From positions 310,001 to 374,000 of the forward strand of contig JAFUSN010000004.1 of the NCBI GenBank assembly GCA_017467625.1: DNA of 64,000 nucleotides, in the 5' to 3' direction. Both the position numbers and the translations under genes were made by a program. Under the pieces are notes generated by a model. It saw only the letters and a program-made list of their open reading frames with translations, was not told where the DNA came from and did no database searches. Every line of letters begins with the position of its first letter. The stretch's first letter is position 1. Source of the stretch: RGIG1681 sp017467625. Lineage in GTDB: Bacteria > Bacillota > Clostridia > Christensenellales > UBA1242. This document shows, one piece after another, positions 35,041 to 43,990 of this stretch.

Positions 35041-36058
35041 ATAACTCAATAATTTTAAATCCAGCAGAGCGAATTAGTCTGTTGTAAACAGCAAGTCCAA
35101 CACCGTCAATTTCGGGACAACGCGCATAAACAGTTTTTGCGCCAAGCCTGTCAAGCTCACGAAGTTTTGTAAACAAATTGTGTGCTTGTGAAAGAGAATC
35201 ACCATTTTTTCCATAACAAATTGCATCAATTTGCAGTTTTTTGTCTTCACCATCAAAAACAAGTGCAAAAATTCCTGGTTCCGTTTTGCTTTCAACAAAT
35301 GTTTTAAATTTTTCAAAATCTCCTTTAACAATAAAAACATTTGCATTTGGTGCATAGTGTTTATATTTCATTCCAGGGGAGAGAACTTTTTCATCTTTTT
35401 TAACATCTTCTGTGATGGCTCTTGCAATTTGAACTTCAGTTTTTAAAACATTTTCCATCATCTCTTTTGTAATTACACCTGGGCGAAGAATTATTGGTGT
35501 TTCGTTTAAGCATGAAACAACTGTAGATTCAACTCCGGCATTTGATTCTCCACCATCAATAATGAGTGGAATTCGTCCATTCATGTCAGCAAAAACATCT
35601 TCAGCGTTTGTTGGGCTTGGCTTACCTGAAAGGTTTGCGCTTGGAGCCGCAAATGGAACACCAGATTTTTCAATAATTGTTTGTGCGATAACATTTGATG
35701 GCATTCTAATTCCAACGCTGTCAAGTCCCGCACAAGTTTCTTTGCAAACCAAATTTCCTTTGGGCATAATAATTGTGAGTGGTCCAGGCCAAAATGCATC
35801 CATAAGTTTTCTTGCATTTTCAGGCACATTTTTAACTAAACCGTCAAGCATTTTGCGATTTGAAATATGAACAATAAGAGGATTGTCTTGAGGACGTCCT
35901 TTGGCTTCAAAAATTTTTTTCACAGCTTCGGGATTTCTGCTGTCACCAGCCAGTCCGTAAACTGTTTCCGTTGGCACGCCGACAACCTCGCCTGATTTCA
36001 AAAGTGTGCAGGCGAGTTCAATTGATTCATCATTAGGTTTAAGTAATTTTGTTTCCAT
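35039..36058 (-). CDS. L-threonylcarbamoyladenylate synthase (Sua5/YwlC type)
   Basis: A 339-aa protein with an N-terminal YrdC domain (EVVGVPTETVYGLAGDS, KGRPQDNPLIVHI, VPFAAPSANLSGKPSPT) and a C-terminal Sua5 domain from about residue 225 (SPGMKYKHYAPNA). It makes threonylcarbamoyl-AMP from Thr, bicarbonate and ATP for the t6A modification of ANN-reading tRNAs. I start at 36058; the ATG at 36085 would place the TATAAT box inside the gene. No ribosome site is seen, and the predicted leader is only about nine bases. Confidence 0.94.
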   Translation of the reverse strand: METKLLKPNDESIELACTLLKSGEVVGVPTETVYGLAGDSRNPEAVKKIFEAKGRPQDNPLIVHISNRKMLDGLVKNVPENARKLMDAFWPGPLTIIMPKGNLVCKETCAGLDSVGIRMPSNVIAQTIIEKSGVPFAAPSANLSGKPSPTNAEDVFADMNGRIPLIIDGGESNAGVESTVVSCLNETPIILRPGVITKEMMENVLKTEVQIARAITEDVKKDEKVLSPGMKYKHYAPNANVFIVKGDFEKFKTFVESKTEPGIFALVFDGEDKKLQIDAICYGKNGDSLSQAHNLFTKLRELDRLGAKTVYARCPEIDGVGLAVYNRLIRSAGFKIIEL

Positions 36059-36170
36059 AATTTTTGCAAAATTATTATAGAACATTTTTTTAAGTTTATC
36101 AATAATTTTTTTTTCATTATGTATTTACAAAAATATTTAGGTATGGTACAATTCTAATAAGAGGTGCTAT

Positions 36171-36731
36171 ATGAAGGATAATTCATGTAAAAAAGTGATT
36201 GAAAATCGCAAAAGCACAAGGTTTTTTCTGCAAAAAGAGGTGTCTTATAGTGATATTTTGGATATTTTAAGTTGTGCTGCGCTTGCGCCTTCTGCAAAAA
36301 ATAAACAGCCTTGGAGATTTTACATATTAAATAATGATGAAAAGGAAAAAGTTGTTGAAACTTTTCATAAAAAACTCTTAAAAGATAATTCTGAAGAAAC
36401 AGGGCTTGAAACTGTCAGAATTTTAAAAGAATCAAACAAAGTTGTTATTGTTTTTATGGATAATAAACCAATTGAAGCTCAAAAATTGAGATTGACTCCT
36501 TACTTTTTGTCAGTTGGTGCCAGCATTGAAAATGCACTTTTAAGAGCAACGGAACTTGGAATTCAATCACTTTGGATTTATGACGTTGTAGCAATTGAAG
36601 ATGAACTTAAACAAATGTTTTACCCTGAAGGAATGTTTATGTCAGCCCTTTGTTTTGGATATGAAAATGGCAATCACATGAGAGCAAAAAAGAAGGATTT
36701 AAAAGACCTAATTTTAAATAAGGAAGAGTAA
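36171..36731 (+). CDS. Nitroreductase-family flavoprotein
   Basis: A 186-aa FMN protein of the nitroreductase superfamily: an Arg-rich opening (ENRKSTRFF), the FMN loop APSAKNKQPWRF, and the C-terminal GIQSLWIYDV segment. It reduces a small organic molecule with NAD(P)H. GAGGTG ribosome site. The next gene, for a radical SAM-like protein, starts one base after its stop, implying a shared pathway. Confidence 0.88.
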   Translation: MKDNSCKKVIENRKSTRFFLQKEVSYSDILDILSCAALAPSAKNKQPWRFYILNNDEKEKVVETFHKKLLKDNSEETGLETVRILKESNKVVIVFMDNKPIEAQKLRLTPYFLSVGASIENALLRATELGIQSLWIYDVVAIEDELKQMFYPEGMFMSALCFGYENGNHMRAKKKDLKDLILNKEE

Positions 36732-36732
36732 G

Positions 36733-38091
36733 ATGGAAAAAGAAAAATTTGATTGGAATTATTATTTAGAAAAATATCCATTTGCGTTGCCGGCAGACCC
36801 AATTCTTGCGGATCTTTATGCTTTCAGCCGAGAAATTAAAAGTGTAGAAACTGACACAACTCAAAGCACAAACAAACATTCAAACACATTTTTCATGAAT
36901 GGGTTTGGGCAAATTTCATTTATGACGCCTGGTTGCAAATTAGGTCAATGTAGTTTTTGTTCATATGGGGCAGGAAAAAATCCATTGATGCCACTTGTTG
37001 TTGCTCATGAAATGGATAAATTTACTGAAGAAATATTAAATAGAGATCAAGAAACATATGCAATTTTGCTTGATTCAGTTGGTTCAATTTTAGATAAAAA
37101 TGAGTTTTCACCTGAATGTTTAGAAATGGTTTTCAAAAAATTAGATGAACTTCTATTAAAGGTGAAAACAATTGAAGCTGTTGAATTTGAAACGCATTAT
37201 CAAACACTTGGTTCATATGATGAAAATGGTGACTATATTGCATCTGATGCTGTGAATCAATTGATTGCGTTTAAAGAAAAACATCCAGAAATAGGAACAT
37301 TTGTTGTTGAACTTGGATTTGAAACATCAAATGGTGAAGTTAGGGATAACCTGCTTTTCAAACATATTGATGATGAAACATATAAACAATCTGTTGAACT
37401 TTTGCATCAACACGGAATTGAAGTTGAGGCAAATGTAATGGCAACTCTTCCATTTCTTTCACAAAAAGAACAAATTGCACAAAGTGTTTCAAGTGTTTTA
37501 AAAGCTTTGAAACCATACGATAAAAATGAACAACCTGCAAGTGAAAGAGGATATGGAATTGATTCGGTTACGCTATTTCCACTTAATGTACGTAAACATA
37601 CTTTTTGTGATTATGTATTTGGCATTCATGATGGACTTGCTGAAGAAAAAAAGAAGAAAACTCAAACTTGGATGCAAAAAGAATTCCCAATTTGGTCAAT
37701 GGTTGCAACTCTTGATGCTGTTTATAATGAAGGTGAAAAAGTTAAAAAGGGTTATGGTGAAGAACTTTTGAGCCGAGTTAGTGTTGCATGGTTTGGTGGA
37801 AGACAACTATCTAACGATGCTTCTGAAATTTATCCAAAAGATTGGGAGATAACTTATGATGCGTTTGTTGAATATAGAAAAAATGGAATGGGTGGTGCAA
37901 GACCAAGAGCTGAAATTATTAAAGAATTAAGCAAGCATCCAAAATATTTAGAATTTCTTGAAAGCGTTAAAAAAGAAAATGAAGATTTACCATCATATTA
38001 TGATAGGGCAACATATTTGCATGAACTAATCAATACTTTTGGAAAACCGCCAATTGAGCAAAAGAAACCAAAAATTAGAAATGGCGAGTAA
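36733..38091 (+). CDS. Radical SAM-like protein with CX4CX2C motif
   Basis: A 452-aa protein. Residues 57-80 read GFGQISFMTPGCKLGQCSFCSY, with Cys68, Cys73 and Cys76 spaced C-x4-C-x2-C, a variant of the radical SAM CX3CX2C cluster site. It is followed by features expected of the partial barrel: EFETHYQTLGS, FVVELGFETSNGEVRDN (as in Elp3/YhcC-type or archaeosine-type enzymes), and VEANVMATLPFLS. Function unknown. It is translationally linked to the nitroreductase gene and converges on a YtaF-type gene with adjoining stop codons. Confidence 0.75.
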   Translation: MEKEKFDWNYYLEKYPFALPADPILADLYAFSREIKSVETDTTQSTNKHSNTFFMNGFGQISFMTPGCKLGQCSFCSYGAGKNPLMPLVVAHEMDKFTEEILNRDQETYAILLDSVGSILDKNEFSPECLEMVFKKLDELLLKVKTIEAVEFETHYQTLGSYDENGDYIASDAVNQLIAFKEKHPEIGTFVVELGFETSNGEVRDNLLFKHIDDETYKQSVELLHQHGIEVEANVMATLPFLSQKEQIAQSVSSVLKALKPYDKNEQPASERGYGIDSVTLFPLNVRKHTFCDYVFGIHDGLAEEKKKKTQTWMQKEFPIWSMVATLDAVYNEGEKVKKGYGEELLSRVSVAWFGGRQLSNDASEIYPKDWEITYDAFVEYRKNGMGGARPRAEIIKELSKHPKYLEFLESVKKENEDLPSYYDRATYLHELINTFGKPPIEQKKPKIRNGE

Positions 38092-38619
38092 TTAAAACAA
38101 AATTTTAAAGCTTGAAACAATAAGCAAAATTCCAGCCAAAAAAGTTATGGTGGAATTAAATTTTGAACCAAACCTTCTGCCAATAAAAATTCCTAAAAAA
38201 GTAAATAAAATTGTGAGTGCGCATGAAATTAAACAAATTGCAAAAATTGAATTTTTTAATGTAAAACTTGCAATTCCAATTGAAAATGAATCCAAATTTG
38301 CAAGAAAACTCAGCAAAAATATAGATTTTTTGTTTGGGTTTTCTTTTTTGTTTGAAAATGAATCAAAAATCATTTTAAAACCCAAAAGTGCCAAAAGAAC
38401 AGTTGAAATGTAATTGCAAATTGAGCTAAAAAAAATTGACACAAGTTTTGAAATTAAAAAACCTAAAATTAAAAATGTTATTTGAAAAAAACTCATCCAA
38501 AATGCAAGGGGAATGCCAATTTTTGAAATATGTTTTGCATGGGTTCCAAATGAAATTGCAATAGCAAAGCCATCAGCAGTGATGCTTAAACACAAAAGAA
38601 AAATTTGAAAAATATTCAT
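38092..38619 (-). CDS. YtaF/MntP-type membrane protein (probable Mn2+ exporter)
   Basis: A 175-aa protein with six transmembrane helices in two related halves. Each half has the diagnostic Asp motif: ITADGFAIAISFG near residue 14 and ANLDSFSIGIASF near residue 110. MntP exports manganese; the YtaF branch is linked to sporulation in some Firmicutes. Its start lacks a ribosome site: TGTAATAAT ends six bases before the ATG, so the message may be leaderless. Confidence 0.85.
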   Translation of the reverse strand: MNIFQIFLLCLSITADGFAIAISFGTHAKHISKIGIPLAFWMSFFQITFLILGFLISKLVSIFFSSICNYISTVLLALLGFKMIFDSFSNKKENPNKKSIFLLSFLANLDSFSIGIASFTLKNSIFAICLISCALTILFTFLGIFIGRRFGSKFNSTITFLAGILLIVSSFKILF

Positions 38620-38664
38620 AATGCAATTATTACATTTTATGAATAAATAAAAATTTTGTGCACA

Positions 38665-38697
38665 AAAAAACTCTTGGAATTTCCAAGAGTTTTTGTT
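38665..38697 (-). terminator. Terminator of the 38698 gene
   Basis: Inverted repeat ACTCTTGGAA / TTCCAAGAGT flanked by A and T runs; on the minus strand it follows the gene's stop. Confidence 0.85.
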
Positions 38698-39162
38698 TTA
38701 TCTTAAAATAATTGTTGTGCTGGTTGGGCAAATTTCATCACCTTCCGCAAGCACAATTTCTTGCCCATGTTTATATTCTTTGACATAGTTTCCAAGGCGA
38801 ATGTTAAATGTGAGTGATGTGTCGTTTGCTGCCAAAACAGTCCACTTTCCAGGTTTAATATCAGCATTTTTTCCAACTTTCATTGTTTTCCTTGGCTTAA
38901 TGATAATGTCACCTTTGATGTATGAAAGAGTGTCATTTCCTTCTTTGTCAACAATGGTTGCATCTGGCGTATATCTAACTCCGCCTTTTTCAACAACATC
39001 ATTAACTTCTCTTGTTTTTTCTTCTGCACGACGTCTGTTTTGACGAACAACAGAAACAATTCCAAAAATAATTGATATAACAATAAGTCCAATAATTACA
39101 CCGCCAACAACATAGTCGGTTGTTGAATTTGCTTCAGCGGCAAGATATCTCAAAATTCCCAT
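38698..39162 (-). CDS. Single-pass membrane protein of unknown function
   Basis: A 154-aa protein with one transmembrane helix at about residues 18-38, a basic stop-transfer (RQNRRR), a charged linker and a beta-rich cytoplasmic domain from about 65 to the end (GDIIIKPRKTMKVGKNADIKPG, ending ICPTSTTIILR). No family recognised; the fold could resemble FHA- or SpoIIIAG-like beta domains but this is a guess. Ribosome site AAGGAG. Monocistronic. Confidence 0.65.
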   Translation of the reverse strand: MGILRYLAAEANSTTDYVVGGVIIGLIVISIIFGIVSVVRQNRRRAEEKTREVNDVVEKGGVRYTPDATIVDKEGNDTLSYIKGDIIIKPRKTMKVGKNADIKPGKWTVLAANDTSLTFNIRLGNYVKEYKHGQEIVLAEGDEICPTSTTIILR

Positions 39163-39294
39163 AGTTGTTTCTCCTTTTTACACCTTGAGTTTAGCATATA
39201 AAAACAACCAAAATCAAGTATTTTTTTTATTTTGATAAATAAAAACAAGTTATATGTAAAATTTTATACACTTTTGGTCACTATTGCATTAAAG

Positions 39295-39323
39295 TTGACA
39301 AGTTTTAATTTTAAATTCATAAT
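39295..39323 (+). promoter_or_regulatory. comF promoter placing +1 on the ATG
   Basis: TTGACA, 17 bases, CATAAT. The predicted +1 is 39330, the A of the comF ATG; no ribosome site is present. Confidence 0.75.
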
Positions 39324-39329
39324 AATTTT

Positions 39330-40073
39330 ATGAGTTTTAAATCAAAATTAAAAAATATTTTTAATTCAGTTGAGGATTTGTTATTTTCAAATCATTCATG
39401 CGTTTCGTGTGGGCGTGAAATTCCAGATGGCTCGCAATTTTCAATGTGCTTAAATTGTTTTAACGAACTTAGAAAAATTGATGGAAAACTCTGTAAAAAA
39501 TGTGGAGCGCATATTGAAGGGAATGCAGATGTATGTGATGAGTGCAAAGAAACAAGTTTTGAATTCAATTGTAATCGTTCATGTTTTTACTATGACGAGG
39601 TGCCTGCAAAAATCATTAAAAATTTAAAATATTCTGGAAATAAGTTTATTGCAAAAATAGTTGCTGAAATGATGATGACACGTCCAGAGTTTTTTGATGG
39701 AATTGACATAATTACATTTGTTCCACTTTCAAAAAAGAAACTTCGAGAGCGTGGCTTTAATCAATCCGAAGAAATTGCAAAAATTATAGGTGCAAAAACA
39801 GGAATCAAAGTTCACTCACTTTTATTAAAAGTAAGTGATGGCAAAAATCAAGCGTCGCTTTCTGGGAAGGAGAGATTGGAAAATCTGAAAGATGCCTTTG
39901 AACCACTTGTTGAAGCAAAATCAATTGTTAAAAATAAGAGGGTTTTAATTTTAGATGATATTTTTACAACTGGAACAACTTTAAACGAATGTGCAAAAGC
40001 ACTTGCGAAGTTAAAACCAAAACAAATTTCAACAGTCACATTTTTGAAAACAGATTTCGGCAAAAATGATTAA
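39330..40073 (+). CDS. comF: ComF-like phosphoribosyltransferase
   Basis: A 247-aa protein. N-terminal zinc-binding cysteines come in four pairs (Cys24/27, 40/43, 55/58, 69/72), then a phosphoribosyltransferase domain with PLSKKKLRERGFNQSEEIA and the PRPP loop VLILDDIFTTGTTLNE. ComF helps import single-stranded DNA in transformation in some bacteria. comF lies before secA in many Firmicutes, as here, though the hpf gene usually found between is absent. The message looks leaderless. Confidence 0.93.
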   Translation: MSFKSKLKNIFNSVEDLLFSNHSCVSCGREIPDGSQFSMCLNCFNELRKIDGKLCKKCGAHIEGNADVCDECKETSFEFNCNRSCFYYDEVPAKIIKNLKYSGNKFIAKIVAEMMMTRPEFFDGIDIITFVPLSKKKLRERGFNQSEEIAKIIGAKTGIKVHSLLLKVSDGKNQASLSGKERLENLKDAFEPLVEAKSIVKNKRVLILDDIFTTGTTLNECAKALAKLKPKQISTVTFLKTDFGKND

Positions 40074-40171
40074 ACTCGGCAAAAAATGCTGTTTTTTATA
40101 TCTTAAAATAAAATTTCAACTTTACAAAGATATGAAAATCGTTTAAAATTAAGATGTTTAAAGGAGAAATG

Positions 40172-42865
40172 ATGGGCTTATTTAGTGCACTTAAAAATTT
40201 TGATAATAACCGAAGCATAAAAAAACTTGAAAAAATTGCAGCCAAGGTGGATGCTTTGGAAGATAAATATAAAGCAATGAGTGATGATGAACTCAAGGCA
40301 CAAACAAATATTTTGAAAGATAGATATTCAAAGGGTGAAACCCTTGATGAAATTTTGCCTGATGCGTATGCCGTTGTTCGTGAGGCGAGTACAAGAGTTT
40401 TGAACATGCGCCATTTTCATGTTCAAGTTTTGGGTGGAATTGTTTTGCATCAAGGAAGAATTGCTGAAATGAGCACGGGTGAAGGAAAAACGCTTGTTTC
40501 AACACTTCCAGCTTATTTAAATGCAATTTCAGGCAACCCTGTTCATGTTGTAACTGTAAATGAATATCTTGCAAAGCGTGACAGTGAGTGGATGGGAAAA
40601 GTTCATAGGTTCCTTGGCCTTTCAGTTGGTTTCATTTATAATGGCCAAATGGAAGATGAAAAGAAAAAAGCTTATCAGGCAGATATAACCTATGGAACAA
40701 ACAGTGAATTTGGTTTTGACTATCTTCGTGATAATATGTGCACAAAGCTCAGTGAGCGCGTTCAGCGTGGGCTTGCGTTTGCAATTGTTGATGAAGTTGA
40801 CTCAATTTTAATTGATGAAGCAAGAACCCCTCTCATTATTTCTGGACCAAGCGGTGAATCTTCTGATCAATATGTGGTTGCTGCAAAGTTTGCAAAATCT
40901 CTTAAAGATGAAGATGTTGATATTGATGAAAAACAAAAAACAATCAATCTTAATGAAAATGGAATTGCAAAGGCTGAAAGATATTATAAAATTGAAAATT
41001 TAGCAGATGTTGAAAACACTGAAATAAACCATAATATAAACAATGCAATTCGTGCAAGATTTTTAATGCACAGAGATGAGGATTACATTGTTCGTGATAA
41101 TGAGGTTTTGATTGTTGATGAATTCACTGGACGAATTATGGTTGGAAGAAGATACAGTGATGGGCTTCATCAGGCAATTGAAGCAAAAGAAGGCGTTAAA
41201 ATTAAAGGCGAAAATAAAACTTTTGCAACAATAACTTTCCAAAACTTTTTTAAACTTTACAAAAAGATTTCTGGTATGACTGGAACTGCAAAAACTGAAG
41301 AGGGTGAATTTAGAGAAATTTATGGGCTTGATGTTGTAACAATTCCAACAAATCTTCCTTCTCAAAGGAAAGATGAAAATGATATTTTCTTCTTTTCACA
41401 TGAAGCTAAAATCAAAGCAATTTGTGAAGACATAAAAAAGACACATGATGAAAACAGACCAGTGCTTGTCGGAACGCTTTCTGTTGCAAAATCTGAAGAG
41501 CTTTCAAAAGCGCTCACGAGACTTGGTATTAAACACAATGTTTTAAATGCAAAAAATCATTTGCGTGAAGCTGAAATCATTGCTCAAGCCGGAAAACTTG
41601 GTTCTGTTACAATTGCAACAAACATGGCTGGTCGTGGAACCGATATTTTGCTTGGTGGGAACAGTGAATTTTTAGCAAAGCAGGAGCTTAAAAAAGCAGG
41701 CTTTTCCGATGAAGTTATTGATATTGCGGCATCGTTTTATCCAACTTCAACAGATGAAGAGCGAGAAGCACGTAAAGAATATTTTGAGTTAAAAGCAAAA
41801 TTTGATGAGCAAACCAAAGCTGAAAAAGAAGAAGTTAAAAAGCTTGGTGGCCTTAGAATAATTGGAACTGAAAGGCATGAAAGCAGGCGAATTGACAACC
41901 AGCTTCGTGGACGTGCAGGAAGACAGGGCGATCCTGGTTCATCAGTGTTTTACATTTCTGCAGATGATGATCTTTCAAGAGTTTTTGGAAGTGACAGATT
42001 AAAACGAATGGCAGAAGTTTTAAAACTTGATAGTGATACGGCAATCAACTGGAAATTTTTCTCTAGGAGTGTTGAAAACGCTCAAAAGCGTGTTGAGGGA
42101 AACAACTATTCAATTCGTAAAAATGTTGTTGAGTATGATAATGTTTTAAACAGGCAAAGAGCTGAAGTTTACGCAGAAAGGAACAAAATTTTGAATGGTG
42201 ATGACATGCATGAAAAAATTCTTGGAATGATTCATGATGTTGTTGACTCGGTTGTTGATGAATTTTCAAATTTTGCAAAACCAGAAGAAGTTGATCTTGA
42301 AGCATACAACAGAGAACTTGAAAAAAGACTTCTTGCTCCTGGAACAAATTATGCAACTCTTGAAAAGATTTCTGATTACACAACTGATGAAATTAAAGAT
42401 GAAATTTATAATATGGCAGTCAATCGCTATGAAGAGCGTAAGGCAAATTATGAAAAGCAAGGCATAAATTTTGGTGCTGTTGAGCGTGATGTGCTTTTAA
42501 GAATTTTAGATAGAAAGTGGATTGACCACATTGATGACATGGATAACCTTAGAACTGGAATTGGTCTTCGTGGTTATGGAAATCACAATCCAATCACAGT
42601 TTATCAAACCGAAGGCTTTGATATGTTTGATGAAATGATTGGTGAAGTTAGAAGAGATGTTGCCAACTTCATGATGGGCATAAATATTCAAATTGGTGTT
42701 TCACCTGAACAACTTGTCAAAATGCGTCAAGCAAAACTTGCTGAACTTAAAACCAACAATGCTGGTTCACCAGCAAGTCCAATTTCAAAAAAGAAAGAGA
42801 TTGGAAGAAATGATCCATGCCCATGTGGAAGTGGAAAAAAATACAAAAATTGCTGTGGTAAGTAG
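40172..42865 (+). CDS. secA: Preprotein translocase ATPase SecA (3' end regenerated by an integrated element)
   Basis: An 897-aa ATPase driving Sec protein export. Walker A lies in MSTGEGKTLVS, the DEVD box in IVDEVDSILIDEARTPLIISG; the protein ends with the zinc-binding SEC-C motif DPCPCGSGKKYKNCCGK. I use ATG 40172, six bases after AAAGGAG; 40169 is possible. The final codons are part of an attachment site: the same bases recur at 46872-46908, followed by another TAG and a terminator. The element supplied TGT GGT AAG TAG where the original read TGT GGA AAA TAG, so the protein sequence is unchanged but secA has lost its own terminator. Confidence 0.97.
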   Translation: MGLFSALKNFDNNRSIKKLEKIAAKVDALEDKYKAMSDDELKAQTNILKDRYSKGETLDEILPDAYAVVREASTRVLNMRHFHVQVLGGIVLHQGRIAEMSTGEGKTLVSTLPAYLNAISGNPVHVVTVNEYLAKRDSEWMGKVHRFLGLSVGFIYNGQMEDEKKKAYQADITYGTNSEFGFDYLRDNMCTKLSERVQRGLAFAIVDEVDSILIDEARTPLIISGPSGESSDQYVVAAKFAKSLKDEDVDIDEKQKTINLNENGIAKAERYYKIENLADVENTEINHNINNAIRARFLMHRDEDYIVRDNEVLIVDEFTGRIMVGRRYSDGLHQAIEAKEGVKIKGENKTFATITFQNFFKLYKKISGMTGTAKTEEGEFREIYGLDVVTIPTNLPSQRKDENDIFFFSHEAKIKAICEDIKKTHDENRPVLVGTLSVAKSEELSKALTRLGIKHNVLNAKNHLREAEIIAQAGKLGSVTIATNMAGRGTDILLGGNSEFLAKQELKKAGFSDEVIDIAASFYPTSTDEEREARKEYFELKAKFDEQTKAEKEEVKKLGGLRIIGTERHESRRIDNQLRGRAGRQGDPGSSVFYISADDDLSRVFGSDRLKRMAEVLKLDSDTAINWKFFSRSVENAQKRVEGNNYSIRKNVVEYDNVLNRQRAEVYAERNKILNGDDMHEKILGMIHDVVDSVVDEFSNFAKPEEVDLEAYNRELEKRLLAPGTNYATLEKISDYTTDEIKDEIYNMAVNRYEERKANYEKQGINFGAVERDVLLRILDRKWIDHIDDMDNLRTGIGLRGYGNHNPITVYQTEGFDMFDEMIGEVRRDVANFMMGINIQIGVSPEQLVKMRQAKLAELKTNNAGSPASPISKKKEIGRNDPCPCGSGKKYKNCCGK
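42822..42858 (+). repeat. attL in secA
   Basis: 37 bases ending ATTGCTGTGG; 36 identical to 46872-46908 (single T/C difference at 42832). The last 26 bases are identical, which is where crossover must have occurred. Confidence 0.88.
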
Positions 42866-42890
42866 TAGGAAATATAAGGGTTTGCGAGGA

Positions 42891-43011
42891 TTTTGTCCAC
42901 ACAAAAATTGACCGAAAATTGCTATTTGTCCACATTTTGTCCACGTAAATTTTAAATTGTGGACAACAGGACAAAAAATGTTGTGAAATTTAGTACACGT
43001 TTTGTGGACAA
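42891..43011. repeat. Left-end arm-type sites
   Basis: TTTTGTCCACA at 42891-42901; a tandem pair with 11-base spacing at 42924-42934 and 42935-42945; inverted copies at 42957-42966 and 43001-43011 (TTTGTGGACAA). ATTTAGTACA at 42988-42997 is the inverse of repeats at the right end. They resemble the arm sites bound by the N-terminal domain of Tn916-type integrases. Confidence 0.7.
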
Positions 43012-43023
43012 TTTATAAAGATA

Positions 43024-43052
43024 AATGTCATCATTCGATGGCATTTTTTGTT
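43024..43052 (+). terminator. Hairpin before the integrase remnant
   Basis: AATGTCATC / GATGGCATT (one G-T wobble) with loop ATTC, then TTTTTG. It lies between element end and integrase and would stop read-through from secA. Confidence 0.65.
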
Positions 43053-43081
43053 TACCAATTTTAGAAAAGGAGAGTATAGAA

Positions 43082-43561
43082 ATGGTAAGCGTAAGAAAAC
43101 GTGGAAAGGTATATGAATACCGATTTGAAACAGCTTCAGTTGATGGCACAAGGAAATGGATTACAAAATCAGGATTTCCAACAAGACAAGATGCATTAAA
43201 TCAAGGTGCATTAGATTATACAGAATATTATAAGATAGGAAGAGTAAGAAGAAATAAAGATATGTCATATTCTGATTACTTAGATTATTGGATTGATACT
43301 TATTGTAATTTTAATCTAAAATATTCAACTATTGTTACATACTTAAATATTATTAAACTTTATTTAAAACCTATGTTAATAGAACAAGGTGCTGATATAA
43401 AAGCAGTATCTAAAAGATTAGGGCATTCAACTATAATGACTACATATAATATATATGTTAGAGTAACAAATAAAATGGAAACTGAAACAGTTAATAAATT
43501 TGAAGATTATGCTAATACTTTAGATATTCCACCCGTGCAAGATATAGAATACCAAGATTAG
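43082..43561 (+). pseudogene. int: Tyrosine integrase with internal in-frame deletion
   Basis: 159 residues. Start at ATG 43082 behind AAAGGAG. The N-terminus (VSVRKRGKVYEYRFET and WITKSGFPTRQDA) is the arm-binding domain of Tn916/Lambda-Int-like recombinases, followed by the core-binding start (YSDYLDYWIDTYCNFNLKYSTIV). At about residue 98-101 (LKPML to IEQGAD, near 43377) it jumps to the last catalytic segment, GADIKAVSKRLGHSTIMTTYNIYVRV, which keeps the C-terminal LGH (His) and a Tyr. An intact relative is about 370-400 residues, so roughly 200 residues with the catalytic Arg and Lys are missing. Not an active recombinase; it could still bind arm sites. Confidence 0.85.
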
Positions 43562-43563
43562 TC

Positions 43564-43609
43564 ATTCCCTAAATAAGGAATTGACAAATTTTTAAAAAGT
43601 GATAATATA
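43564..43609 (+). promoter_or_regulatory. Promoter with adjoining inverted repeat
   Basis: TTGACA at 43581-43586 and TAATAT near 43603-43608. An inverted repeat ATTCC / GGAAT (43564-43568 and 43577-43581) abuts the -35. Possibly the old control region of a metal-resistance operon whose ATPase fragment lies just downstream; a GGAGG and ATG at 43644-43656 now lead only to a 12-codon frame. Confidence 0.45.
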
Positions 43610-43657
43610 TATAACCAATGAAAGAGGTATTCTCTAGAAATGGAGGTACAGCTATGA

Positions 43658-43990
43658 AAAGAAGAAATCTTAAAATATTGTGCTTATGCTGAAAGTTTTT
43701 CTATTCATCCTATTGCTACTTCAATAATAAATGAATATAAATTATTTAATAAAGAAAATAAGGAAATAGATAAAAATAAAATAAAAAATTATGAAGAATT
43801 ATCAGGATATGGTATAAAAGCAAATGTCTTTGGAAAACAAGTAATTGTTGGTAATACAAAACTATTTAATAAAGAAAAAATAGAATATAGTAAGGATGTA
43901 AATGTTGGTACAATTATGCATTTAGCAGTGGATAAAAAATATTGTGGTTGCATTTATTTTAAATATAGTATTAAATCGTATATTTCCTGA
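43658..43990 (+). pseudogene. Fragment of a heavy-metal P-type ATPase
   Basis: Frame from 43658 translates to EEILKYCAYAESFSIHPIA, later YEELSGYGIKANVFGKQVIVG and GTIMHLAVDKKY. These are the nucleotide-binding domain landmarks of CadA/ZntA-type ATPases: the SxHP motif, the GxGI loop and the VGN segment. Only about 95 of roughly 700 residues remain; the phosphorylation DKTGT and all membrane helices are missing. The frame is preceded by a TGA and ends at a TGA after an unrelated short tail. Confidence 0.8.

Noticed and set aside
42891..43011. TTTGTCCACA cluster as DnaA boxes of a replication origin
   Set aside because: One mismatch to TTATCCACA, but the same tandem pair occurs at the other end of the element, next to an integrase remnant and att duplication; arm sites explain this better.
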